From NCBI GenBank assembly GCA_025504975.1, contig JANUWI010000022.1, positions 62,001 through 126,000 on the forward strand: a stretch of 64,000 bases of DNA, in the 5' to 3' direction. Shown here piece after piece: positions 1 through 13,100 of this stretch. The translations under genes and the position numbers were made by a program. Source of the stretch: Plenodomus lindquistii (taxonomy: Eukaryota; Ascomycota; Dothideomycetes; Pleosporales; Leptosphaeriaceae). Below the pieces are notes generated by a model, which ran no database searches, had not been told where the DNA came from, and worked only from the letters and a program-made list of their open reading frames with translations. The stretch's first letter is position 1. Every line of letters begins with the position of its first letter.

Positions 1-191
1 TAGGATCTATAGAATATTATAAAATTCTATAGAACGCACGTAATTTATTCTATGTAGCTATTCTACTAAGCCTATAGAATATACGCTATATAGAGTAGTA
101 TTATCTACTAGTTATAGAATACTAGCTCTAGCTGTCTAGTTGTTTGTTTTTTTATTTCTACATAGTTATTACTTTCTTCTCTTCTAGTTTG
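1..191. other. Unassigned RIP-mutated AT-rich DNA
   Basis: No repeat boundary, open frame or protein-like pattern could be recognised between the window edge and the first transposon. The composition is the same CpA/TpG-depleted, TpA-rich sequence as the rest of the window, with a few surviving CpG sites. It may be the flank or the tail of an element that starts outside the window. Confidence 0.5.
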
Positions 192-1929
192 TAATAATAT
201 ACTACTAGTTAACTTAATAATATAGTAAACCTAATAGTTTTTCTTAGTAGTATAAATACTATACTTTCTATTAAATATTTTTATAATATAATATAATATT
301 AATTTAGGCTAGAAGTTAATTTAAATTAAATTATATCTACTATTAATATCTATTATTATAAGTTCTTTAAATACATAATAAAAAAACTTATTATAATTCT
401 AGGTTAAATCTAGTTTCTAGAAGCTTACTACTACTAAAAGCTAGAAAATTTAATAATATATTTTAAGCTCTAATTTATAGAAATTTACTCTCTAGCTATA
501 TAAAATAAAAAATATAGTTAATAAAATATAAAAGGTATATATTAGAATACTAGTAGGTAAAAACTTAACTAAATACTTTATAATACGCTCTATTAAATTT
601 AAAATAGCTTTAAATTAAATAAAAATAAAGTAGAGAATAAAGTAAAAAAATCTTGAAATTATTAATATATAGTATAAATTTTTAAAAAAAATAAAAGTTA
701 AGTATAGTATTTATAATAATAATATCTAGAACTTTAATAAAACTAGCTTCTAGATAGATATAATTAAGTATAAAAAAGTTATTATAGACTTTAAAAGAAT
801 ATAACTAGCTAGACTTTATTAAACTTAATAATTATAAAAAGGTTACTATTATTTAAAGTATATATACTTCTAGAAATATAATTTTATATTTTATTATTTT
901 TTTAAAAACGTATTTATATTTCTATATTGTATAAAAAATTTATATACTATATAATTAAAAAATTTTAGTTACTAAAAAAAATATATTTAAACTAGAAGAG
1001 TTAAAGAACTTTAATACGTATATAAAAGTATAAATAGTAAAGGTTTACTATTTACTAAGTCTAAATAGCTAGAAAAGCTTTTTTAAAAAAATTTTAAAAA
1101 CTATTAACATAAAAAATAAAATTTTAACTTTCTATATACTTTTTTATTTATTTTATATTCTCTTGCTATTTAATATAGAATATTTTATACTATTAAAGCC
1201 TAAGTACTTCTAGCGTATATAAAATTTAGTATAGTAATATATTTTCTATATTTATAAAAAAAGGTTTTTTCTAGAGTTAAAAAATAATTTTTTTAATATA
1301 TTTATAATTAATAACTCTTAAAAGGCTTTAATATTATTAAAGCTAGTTTTTACTAATATATTAATAGTATTAGATTATATTAAAGTATAGTTATATACTA
1401 TACTTTAATCTTTTTATTTAGTAAATCTAATATAATTAAAATCTTTTAATTATACTTATAAATTTAGATTTTAGTTAAAATTTATATATAAGTTTTTTAT
1501 TTAGGTATTTATAACTATATAAACTAGGTTTTTATAGTTTATAAAAGGTACTTAAATTAAATTATAAAAATATTCTTTAAATTAATAATATTTATTAATA
1601 TTATAGTAATTAGTAGATATAATAAAAAAGATAGTATAAAAAAAAGTTAATTTACTATAAAAATAGTATTTAATATAGTACTAGATTATAAGCTATAATA
1701 GATATATTAATTCTATTTATATTTTTAGAATAAATATATAGTAGTAGTAGTTAAGTATCTATTTAACTAAGTCTCTAGTACTATAGTAACTATAGAGAGA
1801 CTAAAAATAATATTTATATACTATAAAAATTTTTAGAAAATTCTTCTAAATTAGATATAAGCTCTATAATAATAGGTTTAAATATTAATAGTAATAATAA
1901 TAGTAGTTAGAACTATAGTATTTATAATA
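192..1929 (+). mobile_element. pogo/Fot1-type DNA transposon, family 1, copy A (RIP-inactivated)
   Basis: One of three related copies of a roughly 1.75-kb DNA transposon (A here, B at 19985-21754, C from 46189). All three lie on the plus strand. They share the inner terminal block around position 250 (key string tataaatactatactttc) and an end block with repeated aat/taa triplets near 1885-1910. The left end matches the terminal inverted repeat start seen more clearly in copy B. The right end is eroded and is directly followed by element E1, so its outer terminal repeat may be truncated or interrupted. The interior carries a stop-riddled Fot1/pogo (Tc1-mariner superfamily, DDE_1) transposase. 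Family-level assignment is firm; exact ends are uncertain by some tens of bases. Confidence 0.75.
640..1215 (+). pseudogene. Fot1/pogo transposase remnant (copy A)
   Basis: Reading through stops, the frame at 721-780 gives a pattern like N-I-*-N-F-N-K-T-S-F, which corresponds to the family's first catalytic block IYNFDETGF after G-to-A changes. Near 1009-1080 the frame reads F-N-T-Y-I-K, then L-L-S-L-N-S-*-K-S, matching the family's second block (LLILDGHESH). About 1120-1200 follows the family's MPPHSSHLLQPLDVGCF block with conserved spacing. This is a DDE-type cut-and-paste transposase acting on the element's terminal inverted repeats. In-frame stops sit mostly where the family has Gln, Trp or Arg, as expected from RIP. 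The N-terminal helix-turn-helix/CENP-B-like region is too eroded to outline. It cannot be functional. Confidence 0.7.
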
Positions 1930-3774
1930 TACTTAATAGAAAAATTAAATATATATATAAATTAAATTCTTTACTAAAGCTTTACTAAAATATACTTAAA
2001 TAATAGTACTATATAAATAATAATAATAGTATATAAATATTATTATAAACTAATCTATTTAAAAATATACCTTATTTTTTATTTATATATATATATATAT
2101 TATACCTAGCTTTACTATAGTATTTATAGTAATATTAAATTACTTTACTTTTTTAGTATATACTTTTTTTAACGCTATTTTAATATTTAATAACTTTTTT
2201 AAAGTTATTAGATATAAGCCTATTTTAATAATAAAAATATTTTATTTTAATATCTATTTTTATTAATATAATTAATATTATATAGTAATTTTATTTACTA
2301 TTTAAAACTTAGTAACCTAGTTATATAGTAATACTATTTACTACTCTATTAATACTATAGTTTTAGTAAACTAAATATATATATTTATAATACTAGTTAG
2401 TAAAATATTTATATAGCTTTTAATTTCTTTTTAATAAGTTAAAATTATAATTTACATTATAAAGTTTTATAAAAAGTCTAGAAATCCTAGAGCTAATTAT
2501 TAATAGTAAAAGATAATAGAGTATACATTATAATATTAAAACTAGATATTATAGTTTCTAGATTAAAAAAAACTAAGTTTATATTCTATAAACCTCTTTC
2601 GATATTACTTTAAATAATAATAAAAATAAAAGTAGTAATAGAGTATAGTAGTAACTTAATATTAGAAATATAGTTAATCTAGTTATATATTAGATTTTTA
2701 GCTTAGTAGCTATACAGCTTTTTTATAAATATAAAATAAGTAATATTAAATTACTATAGAAAGTGTAATAAAAAAAAAGAATATAAAAGATTTATAGTTT
2801 TATACTTTTTATAGTACTACTAGAATTTAAATAAGTTATAGCTTTTATAGCTATTAACTATAAATAGATTTACTATATAAATAGTATACTTTTATATATA
2901 CTAATTAAAGTACTTTACCTAGTCTAGACTAAGCTAATTTTTTATCTAGCTATCTTTAGAAACTATAAAAGCTTAGTTTTAAAGTAGGCTAGGCTTTTTA
3001 TACTAGGTAAATAAATAGTACTTACTAGTAAAAACAATTATAAAAATAGCCTATTCTATTATATTAATACTTTAAATTACTATTGTTTACTTCTAGTTAC
3101 TTTACTATATAAATTTTAAACACCTTTAGTAGTAAGCATTTATAATAACTACGCTAGTTAATATAATACCTATTATAAAGCCTATTTTATTAAAGTTATA
3201 AATATTTATTTTCTAGATACTATACTTAGCGTTTATATTTTTATAAACTAGAACTAGGTTTATATAACTACTAGATTTTTATAAAAAGCTTTTAGTATAA
3301 CTATACTTATAATTAAACTTTACTTTAAATAAAAAGTAATATTTAAAAAAGGTTATAGTTTAGTTCTTACTTATAGAGTTATAGTACTAGACTTTAAATA
3401 AAAAATTTATTTTTTTTATAATTATAGTACGCTAGAGTAGAAATTTTCTTATAGCTAAGTTAATTATATATTTAATAATTACTTTTTTTCTAGTTTTAAA
3501 TAGATTTTTTAAATTAAAATTATAGTTATATTATAGGGTAGTACTAGCGTGTAATTATTATAGAGTTTTTTTTATTACTTTATATACTATAGTAGCCTTT
3601 AAAATAGTAATTATTATATTTTTATTATATAGCCTATAATATAAGCTATTTTTAAAATTTAATTAAAAACTTTTTTATAGTATTATATTAAAATATTACT
3701 AATAGTATAAAGTTTAGTATAGTTTTAGTAAAGCTTAGCTATATATTTATACTAGCTATTTATTTATAAAGGAT
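1930..3774 (-). mobile_element. pogo/Fot1-type DNA transposon, family 2, copy E1
   Basis: About 1.85 kb, in the same orientation as E2 (26681-28530) and inverted relative to E3 (50979-52829). The right end carries the family terminal repeat (gctttactaaaactatacta when read inward on the minus strand, just inside a block like tataaataaatagctag), and the left end carries a decayed version near 1960-2005. The long core is plainly alignable with E2 over its whole length, at very roughly 85% in the stretch I compared (2890-3190 against 27650-27950). It is therefore an older or independently mutated copy than the E2/E3 pair. It abuts copy A at its left end, which suggests insertion into or beside A's terminal repeat. 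Confidence 0.75.
2150..3480 (-). pseudogene. Fot1/pogo transposase remnant (copy E1)
   Basis: The reverse complement of 3181-3215 encodes the decayed catalytic block with N-F-N-K, corresponding to NFDET in the family. The segment equivalent to W-L-K-H-F (better preserved in E3 at 51831-51872) and the PPHSSHLLQPLDVGCF-like block lie downstream on the minus strand. It is riddled with stops and has no usable start codon. The assignment rests on alignment to E3, where the same frame is easier to read. Confidence 0.6.
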
Positions 3775-6700
3775 ATTAAACTTTTCTAACTTTAAAATAC
3801 ATTATTTATATTTAAATTTAGTAGTTAGTATTTCTATTATACTTTAACTATTATATTAAGTACTATTTTAGTAAGTAAAGTATAAAGCCTAATACTTTAA
3901 CTAGTAACTTAAATAACTTATTTAAAAATATTAATAATAAAAAATATTAATATTAAATATAAATTCTAATTAAAATTAACTAAATTCATTTTTAACTATA
4001 AATTATAACTAGTTTAGCTAGCTATAATAATAATAATAAATAAGTAATATATCTAGCTTAACTTTTTAATTTATAAAATAAAATCTATTTATTAATAGTT
4101 ATCTAGATAATATACTAACTAGATAAAAAAAAATTAAATCATTTTTAGCTAATCTAAATATATACTTATATTTATTATTTATACTCTAGATTTAAATTAT
4201 AATTAAGTAGATAAATCTATAGAGTTAATAGTGTTAGTTAGTAAAAACTTATATTTTAAAGTTTAAACTATATAAAGTAATAACTTTATGCTATAAACTA
4301 TTATTTAAATAAAATAAGCTAGCTAGAACTATATACTTTATAAACTAAAAAATAGAAAAAAAAACTCTATTTTAAACTAAATAACTATTTTTTAATAATA
4401 AACTAGATTCTATTAGAATAAAAATTTATATACCTATAGGCTTTATTTATATTTAAGTTATTAAATACTACTACTACGCTAAATATAAAGGCTATAGTAG
4501 TAAGTATAAAATATACTTCTATTTATTCTAATAGTGCTATTAGCTATAGAAAACTATTAATATTATTAAATATATTAAAGCTTATCTAATATATAAATAG
4601 AATAAATTTTATTATAAAAAAAATATAGTTTATTATACTTATTATCTATACTAGACTAATACTAGTCTAGTATTTATATCGTTATTATTTTATTTTTCTA
4701 CGATATAAATAGAATAGATAGGTATATATAACTATTCTAGTTATTATATACTAATTTATAAAAAAAAAAATTTATTTTCATAGTAATAGTAATAGTAGAT
4801 ATAGTTAGATAAGCTTTTATAAAGTATATCTAGAAAAAAAAAGAATATATAAATATAATTATTTCTAAATAAAGTTTATAGTTTATTTTATACTTCTAGA
4901 GACGTTTATAGTAGAAATTTATTATAAAACTAAAAACTTTTACTATTTACTATTTATACACTAATATTAGAATAATTAAACTCTTTTTTTACTAATAGTA
5001 AAGTTTAAAATAAAATCTAGTATTAGTACTACTTTAAAATTAATATTAATTTTTATAACTATAAAATTTAAGTTTTATAGTAGTATTAAACTATTTTTAC
5101 TAACTAATTTTAAACTAGTTAACTTAGCTTTTACGTAATAAAATAGGCTAAATACTAATAAAGTAATTATTAAAATTAAAAAAACTTTAAAGTATATAAG
5201 AAGTAGCTATATAATAAAAATAAACTATATAATTTAAATATTTAAATAAGTTATAACTTCTAGCTCTAGCTTTTAAAGTAAATAATAAGATTATTTTTAA
5301 TATAACTTTTTAAACTATATACTAAAGTTAATTTCTAGACTATAAAAACAAAAGCCTATTTATAATTATAAACGTTATTAATAATATCGTTTATAAATTA
5401 ATTTTTATACTTTATATAAGCTATATAAATAATATATTTTACTTTTAGTTACTTTATTTTATATTTTATACTATTTTAGAATATATTATTAATAGAAAAA
5501 TAGAAGTAGAATTGACTTTAAAAGTTAAAAATATAATAGATTATACTGTTAAAATAATAAAAAATTCTACTATTAAAAGAAAACTTATAAACTTTATAAT
5601 AAAAAAAAGAAAACTATTATAATACTAGATCTAATAGTTTAACTATCTATAAAACTCTAATAATCTTTTATATAAACTTTACATAAATTTTATTAAAGTA
5701 TTAAAGCTTTTTTATAAATACTATACGTTTTACTCTAATAAATCTACTATATATAAACAGTTTCTTTTATTAGTAAAAAAAAAGAATTTAATAGCTTAAT
5801 AACTTTATATATACCTCTAATATAAGTTATTTAATATTTCTAAATAAAATTATATATAAAAATAGGTTTCTACCTAGTTTTTTAGTAAGTAAAGGTTTTA
5901 AAAGATGTAGTAGCTATATATATACTACTCTAAATAAAAATAAAAATAATATAATTATAGCTTTTAAAAATAGTATATTTATACTTATAAAAAAAAATCT
6001 TTCTAAAATTATATATTATAGCTAATTTAATAATACTAGCTATAATTTAATATAGAAAAAATATAATTAGAGTAATAGTAAAGTAATAGAGTATAATATT
6101 AAATACTTTATATAAACTATTATTTACTATAAATTTATATATAGTATTTATACAATAGAGTAATTTTTTATATTTAATATTTAAATATTAGAACTTATCT
6201 TTTTTAAAAAAAAATAAGGAGTATTATAAATTAAATCTATAAATTCTGTAAAGTTAGAGGTTTAGTATTTGTTTAATTTTATTTATACTAGACTATATCT
6301 AGTTTCTGTATTTTAGCTAGTAAAAATACTAATTTGTTTCTATTTTTATATATATAAAACTAGCCTTTTATATAATAATTTACTTTTCAATAAAAATAGA
6401 ATTTCTATTTATAAATTTATTTTTTAACTTTTATAATTAATTTATATAGAGTAAAAGTTTAATAGCAAGAAAAATAATCTACGTTTATAGTATTTAGTAT
6501 ATCTATAATAAACTTTTAAAATCTATTTAAATTAATAGTTTTTACGCTAGATTAAACTTATAACTATAGTAAATTTCTAAAGTAAAAAGCTTTTACTTAA
6601 TATAATAATAGAAATAAAAAAGTTAGTAAAATAGATTTATATTTTTTAGAAAAAAATAACAAGTTAGTAAAATAGATTTTTATGTTTTAAAAAAGAACTA

Positions 6701-7000
6701 GCTTTAAAAATTAGAAATATTAAACTTTAGATAAATACCTTCTATATATTAAAATATAAGATATAAAAAAAAGGTCTTTTAGTATAAAAGTATAAATACT
6801 TTTAGTAGGCTTTAACTATCTAGTATATATTTAATAAGTAATCTAAAACTAGTATTTATATAAGAAATTTAAATATCTAATTAAAATCTAGTATTATAAA
6901 AACTAGAAAGTAGTATTAATATAATATACTTTTAATATAGTATTTTAAATATTTAAATAAAAAAATTTAACGAAAAATATATAAATAGTAAATATAACTC
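3775..7000. other. Unassigned RIP-mutated DNA between E1 and the Gypsy element
   Basis: About 3.2 kb with no long open frame, no repeat shared with other parts of the window that I could find and no protein family I can name. The composition matches that of the dead transposons, so it is most likely older repeat relics. A short inverted repeat near 4675-4715 (atatcg/cgatat arms) is not convincing as an element end. Homology search of a RIP-reverted consensus would be needed to identify it. Confidence 0.5.
6997..7000. repeat. Target-site duplication, left copy (actc)
   Basis: The four bases actc directly precede the 5' LTR and recur directly after the 3' LTR at 14907-14910. Ty3/Gypsy insertions usually duplicate 4-6 bp. 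The match fixes the element ends and shows that both LTRs come from one insertion rather than from recombination between elements. Confidence 0.6.
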
Positions 7001-7216
7001 TATTATAGATTAAAGCTATAAACTCTAGATAATTAAAAGTTTAGTACTACTCTATTTTACCTGCGCTAGGCCTAATACAGCGCGTTTTAATTAGTAGAAA
7101 TATAATAGTTCTACTTTATATATAAAAAACTAGCTCTCTATATAATATTTTACTATAGTAGTAATTAATTAATTATGAAATCTATTTTTAGTATAGCCTG
7201 TGTTTATACTTTTATA
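7001..7216 (+). repeat. 5' LTR of Ty3/Gypsy retrotransposon
   Basis: A 216-bp direct repeat of 14688-14906. Both copies start tattatagattaaagctata and end with a shared block around tagcctgtgtttat then cttttata. With the RIP changes undone at the ends (TG to TA at the start, CA to TA at the end) they would have the canonical TG...CA form. Identity is roughly 80-85% by eye. Unusually for this window it keeps several CpA/TpG sites, notably in the block at 7063-7084 and in cctgtgttt. It would have carried the promoter and polyadenylation signals. Confidence 0.85.
7063..7084 (+). other. Conserved GC-richer LTR core with short inverted repeat
   Basis: The block contains gcgctaggcc followed by taatacagcgcg, with gcgct and agcgc as inverted arms about ten bases apart. 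The same block sits at 14750-14771 in the other LTR with only its first bases altered. It retains a CpA (aca) and several CpG sites in both copies, although such sites are stripped almost everywhere else. The function is not known; the position inside the LTR would suit a transcription-control or RNA stem element. Confidence 0.45.
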
Positions 7217-8199
7217 CTATATTATATTAATTACTATTTCTAGAATAAATATTATTAGGCTTAGTTATTAGAAACTATATATATATATAAATTAAAAAAA
7301 AGTAGGCTATAAATAGCTACTATAAAATACATATTATAAATTTAGTAGTTATACTAAATTATACGCGTTTACTATACTAACTAAAGCTTTATTATTTAAC
7401 TATATAGTAGAACTTAGTTATTAGAAGCAGCGCTATAGATAATATAACTAGCTGCTATATATAGTAAGTTCTAATAATAATAATAGTTATTTTTACTAGA
7501 AGTTTATAGGTAGTTTAATACTAACGCTAGTAAAGGCCTAGTTTATTTAAAATAGAATAAGTAGATTATAGATAGAGTATAATAGATTAATTATTATAAA
7601 ATTTTTATTTAAAGCCTTTAGATATCTATAGCTGCTACTAATATAGTATACTAATTATAAATAATTACTAATACTTTTATTATATATTATACTAACTTTA
7701 CTATAGCTTTTTTTATTTAGAATACTATATTCTAAAAAATAGGCCTTTTACTACTACTACTAACCTATATATAATAGTCTAATTATTATAATAGTACTTT
7801 TATATTAGCCTACTACTTTAAACTACTACGTTTTTAATTTAGATATAATAATAAAAAGAAAAATAATAACGTTACTATTAAAGCGTCTATTAAGTTTAAA
7901 AATAATACTTAACTAGAGGTAGCCTCTAATAATAGCTATTTATATTTCTATAAAATATTTCTAGATAATTAATAGCTAGAGCTAAAAAATAATAATAAAA
8001 CTTCTATATTTTTTACTATTACTACTAGCTATAATTGTATTAAAAGAAATATAAAACACCTAGTTAAGTCTAGTAAAATTACTAATACTAATAGCTTTAA
8101 AAAGTAAATTAATTAATAACTAGAATATTAGTAGAAAATAATATTTAATACTACTATTAATCTATAATAGGCTACTTTTAGCGTAAATAAACACCTAGG

Positions 8200-8835
8200 T
8201 TACTATAACTATATTTAATAAAAGTTTATAGAAGCTAAATACGTATTAGAAAATATAATAGCTAAAAAAAATTATATATAGCTTTTTACTACTAAAAATA
8301 AAATTAATAAGCTTAATAATACTATTTTATTATTAGAGGTAGACTATAATAATATCTAAAACTAAGTTTTAAACTTATATAATTTTATATATAGTCTTTA
8401 ATAGTAAGTTATTAACTTAAATTAAATTATTACTATATATATAAACTAGCCTAAAACTAGCTTAATATATATAAAGCTTTAATAGTAAGTCTATAAACTA
8501 ATATATAACCTAGAGTTAAAAAACTCTAAAGTAAACTAGTAGTTAAATAAAGCTAAAGCCTATTTATATAAATTTAAAAAAGTAAAAGTCTATAAAATAA
8601 ACTTAACTAAAGAATTTAATAATACTATTAATTTAGCTTTTTAAGTATATTATAAAAATAAAGCTATACTAGCTAAAATTTAACTAACTAAACTAAACTA
8701 TTAATTTATTATAATTTTACTATATAATCTGTTTTTATTTCTATTTATACTAATACCTACGTAGATACTTTTTAACTAGCGCTACTAATTTTTTTAATAA
8801 AGTTTTATAAATTTTATAGAAAGATTTATAGAGAC

Positions 8836-8876
<41 letters not shown>

Positions 8877-9760
8877 ATAGTATATATAGTAGATATACAC
8901 TACTAGTAAAGTCTCTAGTATTTATTAATATCTATAAACGTAACTAACTATATATATCTTTTATAACTAATAGTAGCTTTAACTTTAAGCTATCTAAACT
9001 AGATAATTTTAAAAGTAAAAATAATAAAAACTATATATAATAGAAAAAGCTTATAATTATAAAATACTATACCTATTTAAAAAACTACTAAAAAGTAGAC
9101 TACCTATAATTCTAGGTTTAGAAATAAGTATTTAAATATATTTAAAACCTATATATAGAGTATTATATAGACTTTATTAATATATTTAACGCCTAATATA
9201 AAATCTATAACTAAAAAGCTAATACTAAAACTAAAGTTACTTTAAACGCTTTTAAATAGAAAACTAGCTAGAAGTTAATATAATAGAAGATTAAATTCTA
9301 AGCTAATATACGCGTACTAAAGTATAAAAATAGTATTTAAATTTACTATATTTATAAATTTATAAAGCCTAGCTTTATTATAGCTATTATAAATACATTT
9401 TTTAAAAGTAAAACTATTAACTAATTTCTTTAGCGCGCGTAATTTATTAATAAAAATTACTAATAAATTAACTTTAATAAAACTATGCTATTTACTACTA
9501 TTTAAATCTATAGTAGTATAGTAGTAGTAAAGAAATCTATATTATAAAAAAATAATATAACTAATAACGCGTGAAACTATATATATAAAAAGCTTATATA
9601 TAAATATTTAAAAGCTAATAAAAAGCGCCTAGTAGAGCTACGCCTATATTTTAAATATAGTAAAAAAGAATATTAGATATAATCTAATTATATAATTTAC
9701 TATAGTAAACTATATACTTTTTTAGAATAGATTTCTAGATTAGCTATAATATATATAGTA
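8200..9760 (+). pseudogene. gag: Gypsy Gag remnant with CCHC zinc knuckle
   Basis: Gag would form the virus-like particle and bind the element's RNA. The clear marker is at 9647-9691, where the frame reads Y-F-K-Y-S-K-K-E-Y-*-I-*-S-N-Y. Undoing C-to-T/G-to-A changes at the Cys, Gly, His and Trp positions gives the CX2CX4HX4C spacing of a retroviral-type zinc knuckle. Upstream is a run of agt triplets (8836-8876) that would encode a homopolymeric linker or is a later microsatellite expansion. The start of the Gag frame cannot be fixed because ATG codons have been destroyed. Its position between the 5' LTR and the reverse transcriptase fits the Gypsy layout. Confidence 0.7.
8836..8876 (+). repeat. 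(TAG)n / (AGT)n trinucleotide microsatellite
   Basis: About thirteen tandem tag/agt units inside the decayed Gag region of the Gypsy element. In RIP-mutated DNA such a run can come from a former TGG/CAG/CAA-type repeat. It may be a mutated codon repeat or a later slippage expansion. Confidence 0.9.
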
Positions 9761-10199
9761 GTTTATAATAAAAGTAACCTAACTACTACTAGGCTAGTTA
9801 AAAATAGTAATAAAAAATCTATAACTAATAATAAAAATATTAATAATAAAAGCTATATCTATAGCGCTTTTAATAAACTTAACTAGTTAAACTAGATACT
9901 TTTATATAAAACTATATATAAAAGCTAGACTAGCGTATTATAAATAGGTAGTACTACTACTAATAAATCTAGTACTTTTTATTTAAAGTAGCTATAGTCT
10001 AACTACTTAGAATAGAGATTTAACTATTATATTACTTTTTAGCGTTTATACTAGACTAGTTATTTTATAAATAGCTAGAGTTTCTGTATATATTTAGATA
10101 TAACTTAGATAAAAAAAAGTAAAGTTTTTAGAAAATACTAAAGCTAGTACCTACTTTATCTATACTAATTAGATAGTATAATATAGGTATATATTTATT

Positions 10200-13100
10200 T
10201 TACTAGCTAAGCCTATTAAAATAGCTCTAGCTAATAGAAAGCTAGTTAGATATTTATAGCTATTATAGACTTTAAAATATATTATAGCTTTTATACTTTA
10301 TATATTATCTACTATGTTATAGATATTAGAAACTATAATATTATTTTAGAGATAGACTAGCTAGATTAATATTAACTAACGCTATAATTTAGGCTAGAAT
10401 ATACTATAGAATTTTTAAACTTTTACTATAAACTTAAGTATGTACTTTATAGTCTTTTAAACGTTATATATAGTAATAGCACTATAAATAGTACTACTTA
10501 TAAAGAAAAAATAAATAAATAAGTTATAATTATATTAGCTAAAATAGCCTATTTTATAGTAGCCTATAACTCTAAATAGATTATATAGATAGAACTATAT
10601 TACTAGAATATACTAAAGTAACTTTATAATAAAAATAGTAAAGTAAAGGTATTCTAGAAAATAATAAATCTAGTAGCTATTTTCTAGTCTAACTTTAATA
10701 AATATATAGATAAGTTAAAGCGTCTACTATTAATTAAAAAAGAAACTATAAAACTAATACCTAAATTAGTACTATTAAAGTTTCTAGACCTATTTAACTC
10801 TAAAATAGTATATTAACTACTACTAAAAAAACTAGGTTTAGACTACGCTATTAAATTTATTCTAGAAGCTGCAGTTTCTAAACCCTATATAGATAGTTTT
10901 ACTAGAATAGAATTAGAGATAGTAAAGATTTATATAAATAACATACTAAATAAAAGCTTTATTTAACTAAGCGTTTTCTTTTTTATATTACTAGTTTTTA
11001 TTATAAAAAAACCTAGAGGTAGCTTTTAAATTTATATAGACTACTATAGTTTTAATAGTATTACTAAATAAAACTAGAACGCACTACTAGTTATAAAAAA
11101 ACGTTTATTTAAATAGTAAAAACTTAGTTTATATTATTAGTTAATATAGTAGCTGTATTAAATAAAGTGCAATTTTAAAAAAGTAATAAAAGAAAATAGT
11201 ATTTTTTACTAGGTATTAACTATATAAGTACTTTATTATACCTTTTAGCCTATATAACGCTCTAGGTACGTTTTAAATATTTATTAATAAAACTTTTTAG
11301 AAAGATCTAGATATTATCTACAGCGTATACCTAGATAACATTCTAATTTATAGTAATAATAAAGAAAAACTACTAAAATTACATATTTAAAATTCTAGAT
11401 AAACTCTAGAACGTAGTACTATTTTTAGACTCTATAAAATATACATTTAAAGTTAAGTATATAAAGTATTTAGAAATAATTTTAACTATAAATATTATTA
11501 AAATAGATTTTAATAAAGTATTTATAGTACTTAACTAGTAACTACTATAATTAGTTAAAAATATATAATTATTTTTAGAATTCTATAACTTTTACTAACG
11601 CTTTATTTAAATCTTTTTATATATAGTAAAAGTATTAACTAAACTTATAAAAAATAGTAGATACAAGTTTTTTCTATTATAAAAAAACTTTAACGCTATA
11701 CGTGCTTATAAAGCTTTTAAAAAAGTATTTAGCTCTACTAGAGTTCTATTACATTTTAACTCTAATCTAGAGATATAGATAGAAACTAATATATCTAATT
11801 TTATTACTACTATAGTTCTATAATAAATAGTTAATACTATTTAAAACTAGTTACGTTTTTATTCTATAAAATAACACCTATAGAATATAACTATAAAACT
11901 TTTAATAAAAAACTACTAGCTATTATCTATACCTTTAAAAAATAGTAGTTTAAACTTGTAGAAACTAATACTAATAATTTTATTAAAGTTCTAAGTAATT
12001 ATTTTTTACTATAGACCTTTATAACTACTAAGCGCTTTAATTAATAATAAGTATAGTAGGTAGAGTTTCCTTCTAAATTTAACTTCTATATTATCTATAA
12101 ACCTAGTAAATAAAGTACTAAACTAAACGCGTTTATATATTAACTTTAGAATTCTCTATATAATATAGAAAACGCCTACTAATAGTACTAGATATAAACT
12201 ATACTAAAGCTTTACTAGGTAGATCTAGAGTTATATATAGTATTACTATATTTTTACTAAAATAGTAACGCTTATTATATAGTGTACCTAGCTAAGTATT
12301 TTATAGATTATTTACTAGAGAACTTTATAAATCTAGCCTAGCTTACTATTTAAATATATAATATAAATAACTTTAGTAATAAAAATATATTTATAATCTA
12401 TAGCCTAAGTATATAGAAAGAAAAAATAATATAAAAAGCTTCTATTAATAATTTTAAAAATACCTATATTCTTTAAATAATCTAAAAAGTCTATAATACT
12501 AATATAATAGCCTCTACTATCTTTATAGCTAAAGTAGTAGAAAAATAATAATTACTTTATAATTTTATTTATAGTAATTAAAAGCTGCGTATTAAATTAG
12601 GTAACTACTCTATATATAATAGATTATTATACATATAAAGTAAAGTCTATATCTCTAATATAGACTAACTCTATATATAGATTATTAAAAAAGTTTATTA
12701 AATATACTATAGCAGATATAGTAGAAAGTATAGTAGTTATAATAAAATTAATAGATAGTACTACTAGCTATTTATAATTAATAATATTACTAGATACGTA
12801 TAGGCTTATTTTATATACTAATAATTAAAGTTATATTAGAAAAAAAAGTATAGCTAACTCTATTTACTATCTATACTAGATAAATACTAGTAGACTATTT
12901 CTATTAACTATATTATATATTTTTTACTTTATATAGATAATAGTTATACCTATATAGGCATTTTTATAGCTATAGATAAACTAAGTAAAAAAAAAAAGTT
13001 TATTTCTATTACTAATTTTAAAGTAAAAACGCTAGTATAAATGTTTATAGAGTTTATCTAGTAAAAAAAAAGCTACTTTAAAGCTATTATTAGTAATTAA

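Noticed and set aside
4675..4715. Hairpin with atatcg/cgatat arms as a transposon end
   Set aside because: Arms are short and the surrounding sequence is not duplicated elsewhere in the window.
8836..8876. CRISPR-like or regulatory repeat
   Set aside because: It is a plain trinucleotide run without spacers.
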